Of a stretch of DNA of 64,000 nucleotides, positions 32,697-41,249 are shown in pieces. The stretch is from Streptomyces plumbidurans (GTDB taxonomy: Bacteria; Actinomycetota; Actinomycetes; Streptomycetales; Streptomycetaceae), in NCBI RefSeq assembly GCF_019857225.1, contig NZ_JAFJSY010000004.1:163236-227235 (forward strand), in the 5' to 3' direction. Below the pieces are notes generated by a model. That model did not search any database, was not told where the DNA came from, and saw only the letters and a list, made by a program, of their open reading frames with translations. The stretch's first letter is position 1; every line of letters begins with the position of its first letter. Position numbers and translations under genes: made by a program.

Positions 32697-32770
32697 CGGA
32701 GCCGTGTTCCGTCTCGCTCTTGCCAAAGCGGATCGATGCTCCGTATCGTTGTTTGCGGAACAGTGTTCCG
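32697..32770. promoter_or_regulatory. Three operator-like palindromes before the aldo-keto reductase gene
   Basis: CGGAGCCGTGTTCCG (32697-32711), CGGATCGATGCTCCG (32729-32743) and CGGAACAGTGTTCCG (32756-32770) share CGGA-N7-TCCG. The last is palindromic apart from its centre. TetR-type sites are the closest analogy. Confidence 0.68.
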
Positions 32771-32834
32771 TTTGCCCGCGAGGGCAGACCGGCCGCCCGG
32801 CCATCAAGCAATGTCGCAATGGAGGAACACGATC

Positions 32835-33854
32835 ATGCAGTACCGCACCTTGGGCCGCACCGGTGTGCAGGTCGGCTCCCTGGCGCTCGGCGCGATGAAC
32901 TTCGGCACCATCGGGCGCACCACCCAGGACGAGGCCACCGCCATCGTCGACGCCGCCCTCGAAGCCGGCGTCAACCTCATCGACACGGCGGACATGTACG
33001 GCGACGGCGAGTCGGAGGAGATGGTCGGCAAGGCGATCGCCGGTCGCCGCGACGACCTCGTGCTGGCCACGAAGGCCGGCATGCCGATGGGGGAGGAGCG
33101 CAACCACCAGGGCAGCTCGCGCCGTTGGCTGGTCACCGAACTCGACAACAGCCTGCGCCGACTCGGGGTCGACCACGTCGACCTCTACCAGATCCACCGG
33201 TGGGACCCGCGGACCGGAGACGAGGAGACGCTGTCGGCGCTGACCGACCTCCAACGCGCGGGAAAAATACGCTACTTCGGCTCCTCGACCTTCCCCGCCC
33301 ACCGGATCGTGCAGGCCCAGTGGGCCGCCCGCGAGCACCATCTGAGCCGCTACGTCACCGAGCAGCCCAGCTACTCGATCCTGCAGCGCGGCATCGAGAG
33401 CCATGTCCTGCCGGTCACGGAGGAGTACGGGCTCGGCGTGCTGGTGTGGAGCCCGCTCGCGTCGGGCTGGCTGTCCGGTGCGATACGCCAGGGGAGGCAG
33501 GTCGCGAGCCATCGCTCGACGTTCATGCCGCAGCGCTTCGACCCGGCCGTTCCCGCCAACCGGGCCAGGCTCGCCGCCGTCGAGCAACTGGCCGCGGTCG
33601 CCGACGAGTCCGGCCTGACGATGATCCAGCTCGCGCTCGGCTTCGTCACCGCCCACCCGGCCGTGACCAGCGCGCTCATCGGCCCCCGCACCCTGGACCA
33701 TCTGCACGCCTACCTCGCGGCCGCGGACACCGTGCTGCCCGCCGACGTACTCGACGCCGTCGACGCGATCGTCGCGCCGGGCACCGACCTCGCCGCCGAC
33801 GAGAAGCACGACACCCCGCCCGCGCTGCTGGACGCGTCGCTACGACGCCGCTGA
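32835..33854 (+). CDS. Aldo-keto reductase
   Basis: 339 residues, one (beta/alpha)8 barrel. Catalytic tetrad positions are visible: Asp and Tyr in IDTADMYGDGESEEMVG, Lys in LATKAGMP, His in YQIHRWDP. The late motif ALIGPRTLDHLHAYL binds the NADPH phosphate. This resembles the YghZ/AKR subclass that reduces methylglyoxal-type or sugar aldehydes. GGAGGA precedes ATG 32835. Three palindromes lie upstream, but no cognate regulator gene is adjacent. The flavin oxidoreductase gene 79 bp downstream may share its transcript. Confidence 0.93.
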   Translation: MQYRTLGRTGVQVGSLALGAMNFGTIGRTTQDEATAIVDAALEAGVNLIDTADMYGDGESEEMVGKAIAGRRDDLVLATKAGMPMGEERNHQGSSRRWLVTELDNSLRRLGVDHVDLYQIHRWDPRTGDEETLSALTDLQRAGKIRYFGSSTFPAHRIVQAQWAAREHHLSRYVTEQPSYSILQRGIESHVLPVTEEYGLGVLVWSPLASGWLSGAIRQGRQVASHRSTFMPQRFDPAVPANRARLAAVEQLAAVADESGLTMIQLALGFVTAHPAVTSALIGPRTLDHLHAYLAAADTVLPADVLDAVDAIVAPGTDLAADEKHDTPPALLDASLRRR

Positions 33855-33933
33855 CCGGGACCAGGCCGCCGAACTCCCCTTCAGAGCAGCCCCATTGAGG
33901 ACATCGATCGACATCGATACGGAGCAAGCCGTC

Positions 33934-34857
33934 ATGCCGAACCCGCCCCGACCCAGCTTCGGGATCATGACCGCACCTCAACAGGTCGACTACCAGGACG
34001 TGTTGCGCGTCTGGCGCGAGGCGGACGCCGTCCCGCAGATCGAGCACGCGTGGCTGTTCGACCACCTCATGCCGATCGCAGGTGACCCCACCGGACCGGC
34101 GTACGAAGGCTGGACCCTGCTCTCCGCGCTCGCCGCGCACACCCGGCGGCTGCGCATCGGTGTGCTGGTGACCAGCAACCGGTTCCGGCCGCCCGCCCTG
34201 CTCGCCAAGATCGCCACCACCGTCGACGTCGTTTCCGGCGGCCGGCTCGACTTCGGCATCGGTGTCGGCTCACGCCCCGGCCACCCCCTGGCCCGGCGCG
34301 AGTACGAGGCACACGGACTGCCCTTCCACGACACCGCCCACGCGGTGGGCAGCCTCGCCGAAGCGTGCACCGTGATACGGCGGTTGTGGACCGAGGGCGA
34401 ACCGTTCGACTTCGACGGCGAACACGTCCGCCTCACCGGGGCGTTCGGCAACCCCAAGCCTGTTCAGCGCCCCCACCCGCCCATCCTGATCGGCGGGCGC
34501 GCCGCCGCGACCCTGCGCGTGGCCGCCGAACACGCCGACCTGTGGAACATCCCGGGCGGCGACATCGACGACGCCGCGCGCCGCAGCGCACTGCTGGACC
34601 GCTACTGCACCGAGATCGGCCGCGATCCCGCCTCGATCACCCGCTCCATCCATCTACCGGTGGACTACGACGCTCCCGGAGCCACCCGGGACGCGATCGG
34701 CGAGGCGCTCGACGCCGGCTTCGGGCACATCGTCCTTGGCCTGCCGACGCCGTACCCGGCCGAGGTCGCACGGTGGGTCGCCGCCGAACTCATCGACGCT
34801 CACGCCGCGTTCGGGGCGCCGTCGGCACCGCCAGGCTCTCTGCCCGGTGGACGATGA
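33934..34857 (+). CDS. LLM-class flavin/F420-dependent oxidoreductase
   Basis: 307 residues of the luciferase-like monooxygenase barrel: FGIMTAPQQVDYQDVLRVWREADAV, WTLLSALAAHTRRLRIGVLVTSNRFRPPALLAKIATTVDVVSGGRLDFGIGVG (split here as the usual strands 3-4), and LIGGRAAATLRVAAEHADLWN. Actinobacterial members often use F420. ATG 33934 has GGAG upstream. Its last 68 bp overlap the 3' end of dnaE2 tail to tail. Confidence 0.9.
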   Translation: MPNPPRPSFGIMTAPQQVDYQDVLRVWREADAVPQIEHAWLFDHLMPIAGDPTGPAYEGWTLLSALAAHTRRLRIGVLVTSNRFRPPALLAKIATTVDVVSGGRLDFGIGVGSRPGHPLARREYEAHGLPFHDTAHAVGSLAEACTVIRRLWTEGEPFDFDGEHVRLTGAFGNPKPVQRPHPPILIGGRAAATLRVAAEHADLWNIPGGDIDDAARRSALLDRYCTEIGRDPASITRSIHLPVDYDAPGATRDAIGEALDAGFGHIVLGLPTPYPAEVARWVAAELIDAHAAFGAPSAPPGSLPGGR

Positions 34858-37800
34858 CGTTGAAGGAGCCGTGCTCGCGCTCCACATGCCCGTCGAGCAG
34901 GACCGCCGGTGCTTCGAGCAGGACGCGGCGGCAGCGCTCCCACACGGGCGGGGAGAAGACCAGGTTCACCATCCCGGTCTCGTCCTCCAGGGCACCGAAG
35001 GCCACGCCATTCGCGGTGGGCGGGCGTTGGAGGTATTTGGCGAGTCCGCCCAGCCGTACGGGAGTCTGATCGGCCGTGGCGCGCACGACCGCGGCGGACA
35101 GGGCGCCGCGGCGCCGGAGCAGGGGCCGGACGTGGTGGACCGGATGCGTGGTCGCGCTGGCGCCGGTGGCGGCCAGGTCGGCGGTGGTCTCCTCGGCGGG
35201 GCTCATGACCGGCAGTTCGGGAGCGGGGGCGAGGGAGCCGAGGCCGGGGAGGTGGTCCTGCTGGGCGCGGGGGAAGGCACCGGCCGTCCAAAGGGCGCTG
35301 CGGCGGTGGTCGTCGAAGGGCTCGAACGCGCCCGCGGTGGCGAGCTGTTCCATCAGACGGGCCGGTAGCCGCGTACGGCGGGCGAAGTCCTCCAGGCCGG
35401 TGAACGGCCGCGCGGCACGGGCCTCGACGATGCCGCGAGCGGCGTCCTCACTCAGTCCGTTGACGCTGGTGAGGCCCCGGCGGATGGCGAACTTCCCCTC
35501 TGTTCCTTCGCGTTCGAGGGTGGCGTGCACCTGGGAGGCCCGCACGTCGGCGTTGCGCACGGTGATTCCGTGCCGCCGGGCATCCTGGATGAGGGTCTGC
35601 ACGTCGTAGAAGCCCATCGGCAGGTTGGCCATGATCCCCGCGGTCAGGGCGGCCGGGTAGTGGTGCTTGATCCAGGCGGCGGCGTAGATGATGTGGGCCA
35701 TCGACTGGGCGTGGCTCTCCGGGAAGCCGTAGTCGCTGAACGCCTCGATCATGGAGAGGATGTGGGCCGCGGCGGCGGGCGGGATGCCGTTCGCGGCCAT
35801 GCCAGTGAGGAGCCGGTCGCGCAGCCCGGCGACCTTCTCGGGGGCGTGCTTGGCGGCCATGGCCTTGCGCAGCCGGTCCGCGTCGCCGGGGGTGAAACCG
35901 GCGCAGTCGATGGCCAGTTGCATGGCCTGTTCCTGGTAGAGAGCGACGCCGAGGGTCTTCTCCAGGGCGCGGCGGGCGAGCGGGTGGGGGTAGCCGACCG
36001 GCTCCTCGCCGCGACGGCGGCGCAGGAAGGGGTGCTTGGAGCCCGCCTGGATCGGCCCGGGGCGGATGATCGAGGCGGCGATGGCGAGGTCGTTGAAGGT
36101 CTTCGGGCGCAACTGGGGGAGCGTGCTGATCTGTGCGCGGGATTCCACCTGGAAGACGCCGATCGTGTCGGCGCGGGCGATCATGTCGTAGACGTCGGGG
36201 TCGTCGGGCGGGATCGAGGTCAGGTCCAGGCGTACGCCGTGGTGTTCGGCGATCAGGTCGCAGGCGGTGTGCAGGGCGCCGAGGGTGCCGAGGCCGAGCA
36301 GATCGATCTTGATCAACCCGGCGGCGGCCACGTCGTCCTTGTCGCCCTGCAGCACCGAGCGGCCCTCGGCGGTGGCCCACTCCACCGGCATCACCTCGGC
36401 GAGCGGCTGCCGGGTGAGCACCATGCCGCCGACGTGGATGCCCATGTGCCGTGGCAGCGTGTGGAGTTGGGCGGCGAGTTCGCGTACGTCCGCGGGCAGG
36501 TCGACGTCGGGGCCGGGCGGGCCGTGGTCGATGTGCCGGGTCATCTCACGGATCTGCGCGGCCGGGTGGCCCAGCACTCTGGCCGCGTCGTGGACCGACA
36601 GCCTCGGCTGGTAGGTGATGACGTTCGCGACCTGAGCGGCGTGATCGCGGCCGTAGCGCTCGTAGACGTACTGGATGACCTCCTCGCGGCGGCCGGCCTC
36701 GAAGTCGATGTCGATGTCCGGAGGTCCGGCCTTCTCGACGGACAGGAAGCGCTCGAAGAGCAGGCCGTTCCTGAGGGCGTCGACCGCGGTGATGTTCAGG
36801 ACGTAGCAGACCACGCTGCTGGCGGCGGAGCCGCGGCCCTGGCACCAGATGCCGCGGCCGATCGCGAACTGGACGATGTCGTGGACGATGAGGAAGTAGC
36901 CGGCCATGTCCAGCTCGGCGATCACGTCGAGTTCGTGGTCGAGCTGCCGCCATGCCGCGCGGGCCTCGGCCGCGCCGTCGTCGCGGTCCCCGTACCGTGC
37001 GGCGCAGGCCCGTTCGGCGAGATAGCGCAGCCAGCTGTCCTCGGTGAACCCGGCCGGGGTGGGAAAGCCGGGCAGTTGGGGCCGCAGCCCGCCGAGGTCG
37101 ATCACACAGGAGCGGCCGAGTTCGACGGTGGTCTCCAGGACGCCGGGGTGGCGGGCGAGCGCCTGTCGCATCTCGGCGTACGACCGCAGGTGCGCGGTCG
37201 GGGCCGGCATCAGATGGCCGACGGCACGGTCCAGGGTCTCGCGACGGCGCAGCGCGGCGACCGCCTGGGCGAGACGGGCCTGGTGCGGGGCGGCGTAGTG
37301 GACGGCTCCGGTCGCCACCACCGGGAGGCCGAGACGGCGGGCGGCGACGGCCATGACGTCGTTGGCGACCGAGTCCTGCGGCAGATGGTGGTCGACGAGT
37401 TCGGCGTACACGCTGCCGCTTCCGAAGACGTCGGTCAGGCGTTGCAGCCGGTGCGCGACCGCGCTCACGTCGCACCGCTCCGTGCCGGGCGCGGGGCAGC
37501 CGGGCAGCACCGCCCAGTGACCGCTGCTCGCGGCCGTGGACAGTGCGTGCAGGTCATGGACGGGGGCGGTCTTGGCGCCGGCCAGCTGCCCGGCGCTGAT
37601 GGCCGCCGAAAGAAGCCGGAAACCCTCCAGGGTGCGGGCCAGGACGACGGGTGTGCCCAACTCCGGCTCACTCAGGGTCAGTTCGGCGCCGTACACGGTA
37701 CCGATCCCAGCCGGTCCCGCGGCCTCGGCCAGCCGACGCGCACCGTAGAGGCCGTCGCGGTCGGTCAGGGCCAGCACCGACACGCCCAACCGGGCCGCCT

Positions 37801-37954
37801 CGGCGACGAGTTCGGCGGGCTGGGCGGCGCCCTGAAGGAAGGAGAAGGCGCTGTGGACGTGGAGTTCGGTCCAGCCCGGGTCGTTCGGTGGGGGCGGAGG
37901 TGGTGTGCGGGAGGCGGTGGGCAGGCGTAGGACGTCGGCGTGGTGGTCAGCCAT
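34790..37954 (-). CDS. dnaE2: Error-prone DNA polymerase DnaE2 (ImuC)
   Basis: 1054 residues. PHP domain at the start (ELHVHSAFSFLQGA), C-family polymerase core with the catalytic triad region PDIDIDFE (Asp at 413, 415, 417), DnaE fingers and helix-hairpin-helix region (ENVNGLSEDAARG-like: LTSVNGLSEDAARGIVEARA), and an OB fold near the end. It synthesises DNA across lesions in SOS-induced mutagenesis with ImuB. ATG 37954 has CGGAG upstream; the frame opens to 38377 but that would overlap imuB. It lies last in the imuA-imuB-dnaE2 operon. Confidence 0.96.
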   Translation of the reverse strand: MADHHADVLRLPTASRTPPPPPPNDPGWTELHVHSAFSFLQGAAQPAELVAEAARLGVSVLALTDRDGLYGARRLAEAAGPAGIGTVYGAELTLSEPELGTPVVLARTLEGFRLLSAAISAGQLAGAKTAPVHDLHALSTAASSGHWAVLPGCPAPGTERCDVSAVAHRLQRLTDVFGSGSVYAELVDHHLPQDSVANDVMAVAARRLGLPVVATGAVHYAAPHQARLAQAVAALRRRETLDRAVGHLMPAPTAHLRSYAEMRQALARHPGVLETTVELGRSCVIDLGGLRPQLPGFPTPAGFTEDSWLRYLAERACAARYGDRDDGAAEARAAWRQLDHELDVIAELDMAGYFLIVHDIVQFAIGRGIWCQGRGSAASSVVCYVLNITAVDALRNGLLFERFLSVEKAGPPDIDIDFEAGRREEVIQYVYERYGRDHAAQVANVITYQPRLSVHDAARVLGHPAAQIREMTRHIDHGPPGPDVDLPADVRELAAQLHTLPRHMGIHVGGMVLTRQPLAEVMPVEWATAEGRSVLQGDKDDVAAAGLIKIDLLGLGTLGALHTACDLIAEHHGVRLDLTSIPPDDPDVYDMIARADTIGVFQVESRAQISTLPQLRPKTFNDLAIAASIIRPGPIQAGSKHPFLRRRRGEEPVGYPHPLARRALEKTLGVALYQEQAMQLAIDCAGFTPGDADRLRKAMAAKHAPEKVAGLRDRLLTGMAANGIPPAAAAHILSMIEAFSDYGFPESHAQSMAHIIYAAAWIKHHYPAALTAGIMANLPMGFYDVQTLIQDARRHGITVRNADVRASQVHATLEREGTEGKFAIRRGLTSVNGLSEDAARGIVEARAARPFTGLEDFARRTRLPARLMEQLATAGAFEPFDDHRRSALWTAGAFPRAQQDHLPGLGSLAPAPELPVMSPAEETTADLAATGASATTHPVHHVRPLLRRRGALSAAVVRATADQTPVRLGGLAKYLQRPPTANGVAFGALEDETGMVNLVFSPPVWERCRRVLLEAPAVLLDGHVEREHGSFNVIVHRAESLAVPTAPRTRRERR

Positions 37955-38055
37955 GGTGGCTCCGCCGGGCGGTGGTGCTGTTCGGCAACGACCGGTGCGG
38001 GGCGGTGAGTTCGGTGTGGCGGGGCTTGCGGCCGTCGGCAACCGTGGCCCTCTGG

Positions 38056-39597
38056 TCAGCCATAGTGTGCCTCCGCCCACCAACGGCCGTGTTCGACGAC
38101 CAGGAGCCAGGCGCGGCCGTCGGTGGTGACGATCTGCATGCGGGCGATACGGCGGGAACGGTCGCGGTCCCACCACCACTCCAGTACCGGCCAGGGCCCC
38201 GCCCAGCCCTCGACCGCCGTGTCGCCGTAGCCCTCCACGGCGAGACGGGCCGGAGCGGCGGACAGGACCATGCGGCCGGAGACAGCCACTCGCTGTCCGC
38301 CCGCGTCGGTGAGTTCGGCCGGCAGCCAGTTCGGGAAGACCGTGGCCGGGTGAGGGGCGGGCAGCCGACCCGGCCACGGGCCGTCGGGCGGACGCGATCC
38401 GTTGTCGACGTCGCCGAACGGGACGAGGCGGACCTGATCCGCCGGACCCCGGCCGCCGCCCAACTCGACGCGCACCACCGCCTGGTGGCCGAGCATCGCC
38501 TGCACCCGTGCGGCCGCCCGCTCGACCTCCTCCGGGGTCTGGCGCTCGCCGAACAGTGCGCTCTGGCGTCCGGTGGCCGTCGTCAGCTGCTCGGGGCGCA
38601 GCGCCAGGCGGACGATGCCCTGCTCGCCCCCGGTGTCGAGCAGCCCCGCGTCCGCCCAGGCCTGCAGTACGCCTCGCACCCGCTCGGCGACCGCGAGCGC
38701 GGACAGCCGGCCCTCATGGCGGAAGATCCTCGACAGGGTGCGGCCGTCGGCGAGTTCCACGACGGCCTCCAGCCGGGCGCACACCACCCCGGCCGCGGTC
38801 AGCCGCTCATGGAGTTGCTCGGCGCTCGCCTTCGCCGCGAACACGACCGGTTCGAGGAGGTGCGCGACCGGCTCGAAGGCGTACGCCACCGTGTGCGCGT
38901 CCGTGTCGGCCCGCACGGTCAACGGGCGGTCGTGGCGGCCGCGCGCGGTGCGGTGGACGGCGATGCCCTCGGCGCCGAAGCGGGCCAGGACCTTGGCCTC
39001 GGGCAGCGCCGCGTACGCGCCGACCGTGCGGATACCGAGCCGCTCCAGCAGCTCCGCCAGCCTGGGTACGCCCAGTACCCCCAGCGGGTACGGGGCGAGC
39101 CAGGCCGCCTCGCCGCCGACGGGGACGATCTGCCCGGTGCGGGCGGCGAGCGCCGCCGCGAAGACCGAGTCGGCGACGCCCGTGCGCGCCGGGAGACCCA
39201 TCTCGCCGAGCGCCGCGACCAGACGGTCCGCGAGCTGTGGTTCGCCTCCCCAGTACCGGGAGGGGCCACGGGCGGGCGCGGCGATCAGGCCGGGCCGGAT
39301 CACTTCGAGGCGCGGCATGACGGTGCCCTCGATGTGGCGGACGGCGGGCTCGAAGACCCGTATCTCCGCGGCGAGATCCCGTTCCACCACCCGCAGCCGC
39401 GCACACCGGGATTGGGCGACCCGCACCCGCATCCGCCGCCGAACCCCGGCCGCCCGCGCGGCAGCCGAGCAGGCCACGACCTCGTCGCGATGGACGACGG
39501 CCACGGGATCGGCGGGGCCGCCGATCCCGGCGGGCCCGGTACCGGCCGCGAGAACCGGGAAGTCGGGCACCCAGCCCACGATGACCCTGCTGCCCAC
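38056..39597 (-). CDS. imuB: ImuB, inactive Y-family polymerase adaptor
   Basis: 513 residues with Y-family little-finger organisation, but the catalytic acids are absent: the N-terminal D-x-D region reads VIVGWVPDFPVLA and the usual SxDE strand is replaced around 98-106 (EVIRPGLIA). A beta-clamp-binding motif QSALF sits at 345-349, followed by the C-terminal region that recruits ImuA and DnaE2. GTG 39597 lies 7 bp after the imuA stop. It tethers the mutasome to the sliding clamp. Confidence 0.93.
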   Translation of the reverse strand: MGSRVIVGWVPDFPVLAAGTGPAGIGGPADPVAVVHRDEVVACSAAARAAGVRRRMRVRVAQSRCARLRVVERDLAAEIRVFEPAVRHIEGTVMPRLEVIRPGLIAAPARGPSRYWGGEPQLADRLVAALGEMGLPARTGVADSVFAAALAARTGQIVPVGGEAAWLAPYPLGVLGVPRLAELLERLGIRTVGAYAALPEAKVLARFGAEGIAVHRTARGRHDRPLTVRADTDAHTVAYAFEPVAHLLEPVVFAAKASAEQLHERLTAAGVVCARLEAVVELADGRTLSRIFRHEGRLSALAVAERVRGVLQAWADAGLLDTGGEQGIVRLALRPEQLTTATGRQSALFGERQTPEEVERAAARVQAMLGHQAVVRVELGGGRGPADQVRLVPFGDVDNGSRPPDGPWPGRLPAPHPATVFPNWLPAELTDAGGQRVAVSGRMVLSAAPARLAVEGYGDTAVEGWAGPWPVLEWWWDRDRSRRIARMQIVTTDGRAWLLVVEHGRWWAEAHYG

Positions 39598-39603
39598 CGC
39601 CGC

Positions 39604-40362
39604 TCACCCCACCACGCGCAGAAACGGCGACTCACGACGGGTGCGCTCGGAACCGTCTGCCGCGGCGGCATTTGATACGTGCAGTTCCGTGGCTCCGTCC
39701 AGGGCTGCCACGGGTTCGTCGGTACTGAGCGCAGGAACCACGTGTCTGCCCGCCCCGGGCACCGCGGCCACCAGCCCATCGGCCCCCGGCAACCACATCT
39801 CCGCGTACCGCGCGACGGCAGCCGCACCGCGACCGGCCGCCGCCACCCGCACACGCCGTCCACGCAGCAGTCCGTGTCCGCCGCCGATGCCCTCCCAGGC
39901 GGCGGAGACGACCCTCATCCGGACCTCGGCGCCCTGCCAGGAGTCGGCGGCGAGCAGCACCGATCCGCTGCGTCGCAGTACGGCGGCCAGACGGCGGGCG
40001 ATCCGGTCGGGCACCGGCGCGAGACGGCCCACCAGCACCACGGGCACGGCCTCCGCCACGGTGGCGAGAACCTGCGCCCACTGGCGCCCCGGATCGTCGA
40101 TCCGCATCCCGCCCGCCAGCTCCAGCCCGGCAGACTGCGCCGCCAGCGCCCCCATCTGTGGCAGGCCCACCGCCGCCCAACCAACCGAGCCACCGGATGC
40201 CTCGGCGGCGAGCGCCAGCAACAGAGGCATGTCCCCACCTGCACTGACCGCCGTACCGGGACGGATACGCCCCTGCGGCAACAGAGCCTTCAGCGGCGAC
40301 GCATACGCCGACTCGGCAGGACCGCCCCTTGCTTCCACGCTCGCCACCGGTCTTGCAGACAT
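39604..40362 (-). CDS. imuA: ImuA-like (RecA-fold) protein
   Basis: 252 residues. RecA-like organisation with a core strand LLLALAAEASGG, a Gly/Arg-rich central part and ATP-site remnants; the Walker A position (AVSAGGDMPLLLAL) is degenerate, as in actinobacterial ImuA-prime proteins. ATG 40362 is preferred because the LexA-type box lies just upstream; the longer frame to 40437 would run through it. It is first in the operon and pairs with ImuB to position DnaE2. Confidence 0.8.
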   Translation of the reverse strand: MSARPVASVEARGGPAESAYASPLKALLPQGRIRPGTAVSAGGDMPLLLALAAEASGGSVGWAAVGLPQMGALAAQSAGLELAGGMRIDDPGRQWAQVLATVAEAVPVVLVGRLAPVPDRIARRLAAVLRRSGSVLLAADSWQGAEVRMRVVSAAWEGIGGGHGLLRGRRVRVAAAGRGAAAVARYAEMWLPGADGLVAAVPGAGRHVVPALSTDEPVAALDGATELHVSNAAAADGSERTRRESPFLRVVG

Positions 40363-40372
40363 GCCTAGATAT

Positions 40373-40388
40373 TCGAGCATTAGTTCGA
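40373..40388. promoter_or_regulatory. SOS box (LexA site) for the imuA-imuB-dnaE2 operon
   Basis: TCGAGCATTAGTTCGA differs from the actinobacterial LexA consensus TCGAAC-N4-GTTCGA at one position, and ends 10 bp from the imuA ATG. Confidence 0.88.
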
Positions 40389-40490
40389 GTGAATCAAGTC
40401 GGCGAGAGGAGAGCGATACGACTTCGCGCATTGGCACACACCCGGTTGACCAGGTTCGTCACCCCGATCACTCGACTACCGTGTCGCGCC

Positions 40491-41135
40491 ATGAACACGG
40501 ACGGCTGGCTGGCGGACACCCGGACCTCGTACGACACGGTCGCGGTCGACTACGCCGACCAGATACGCGGGGCTCTGGCCGAGAAGCCGTACCTTCGGGC
40601 GACGCTGACGTTGTTCGCAGACCTGGTCCACGCCACCGGCGGCGGGCCGGTGGCGGACGTGGGCTGCGGACCCGGACATGTCACGGCTCACCTGAACGAC
40701 CTGGGCGTGGATGCCTTCGGCATCGACCTTTCCCCCGCGATGATCGACGTCGCGCGCAGCGACCACCCTCACCTGCGGTTCGAAGTGGGCTCCATGACGG
40801 ACCTCGCCCTCCCCGACGCTTCTGTCGCCGGTCTGCTCGCCTTCTGGTCGCTGATCCACATCCCCGACGACGCCGTCCCTGCGGTCTTCAGACACTTCCG
40901 GCGAGTGCTGTGCCCCGGCGGACCGCTCCTGCTCGGCTTTCACGTCGGCGACGAGTCGAGGCTGAAGACGCAGGGCTACGGCGGTCACCCGATGAACGTG
41001 TACGTCCACCGCCGCCGGCCTGACAAAGTGGCAGCCTGGCTGCGCGATGCCGGGTTCACGGTCGAGGCACAAACCCTGCTCGACCCCTACGACGGCGTCC
41101 CGGGAGCGATCCTCTTCGCCCGCCGCCAGTCCTGA
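40491..41135 (+). CDS. Class I SAM-dependent methyltransferase
   Basis: 214 residues. SAM-binding motif I VADVGCGPGHVTAHL (about 54-68), acidic loop GIDLSPAMIDVA, post-II FWSLIHIPDDAVPAVFRHFRRVLCPGG. This is the Methyltransf_11/25 type acting on an unknown small molecule. No ribosome site precedes ATG 40491, so it may be leaderless. It diverges from imuA, and a 19-bp perfect palindrome follows its stop. Confidence 0.9.
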   Translation: MNTDGWLADTRTSYDTVAVDYADQIRGALAEKPYLRATLTLFADLVHATGGGPVADVGCGPGHVTAHLNDLGVDAFGIDLSPAMIDVARSDHPHLRFEVGSMTDLALPDASVAGLLAFWSLIHIPDDAVPAVFRHFRRVLCPGGPLLLGFHVGDESRLKTQGYGGHPMNVYVHRRRPDKVAAWLRDAGFTVEAQTLLDPYDGVPGAILFARRQS

Positions 41136-41140
41136 GGCCG

Positions 41141-41159
41141 GTTTGCCGAATCGGCAAAC
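41141..41159. promoter_or_regulatory. Perfect 19-bp palindrome before the epoxide hydrolase gene
   Basis: GTTTGCCGAATCGGCAAAC: nine-base arms around one A, 5 bp past the methyltransferase stop and 90 bp before the next ATG. Operator or short terminator stem; no T-run favours operator. Confidence 0.65.
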
Positions 41160-41249
41160 GATCTCGTGCTCCCCGCGGGCGCTTCCGCATGATCGGGAGT
41201 GGGCCCGCTGAGTCGGACTGGCCGGCTGAGAGGTCCTGGAGGAGGACGT

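Larger units (their letters stand above)
32519..32834. promoter_or_regulatory. helR/aldo-keto reductase divergent control region
   Basis: 316 bp without a gene. In order it holds the helR leader, the rifamycin-associated element (32580-32597), a candidate forward promoter (TTGCCG 32584-32589, 17 bp, TATATG 32607-32612), a T-tailed hairpin (32621-32658) and three 15-bp operator-like palindromes before the reductase gene. Confidence 0.7.

Noticed and set aside
37955..38377. N-terminal extension of dnaE2
   Set aside because: Overlaps imuB, has no family similarity, and a proper ribosome site supports ATG 37954.
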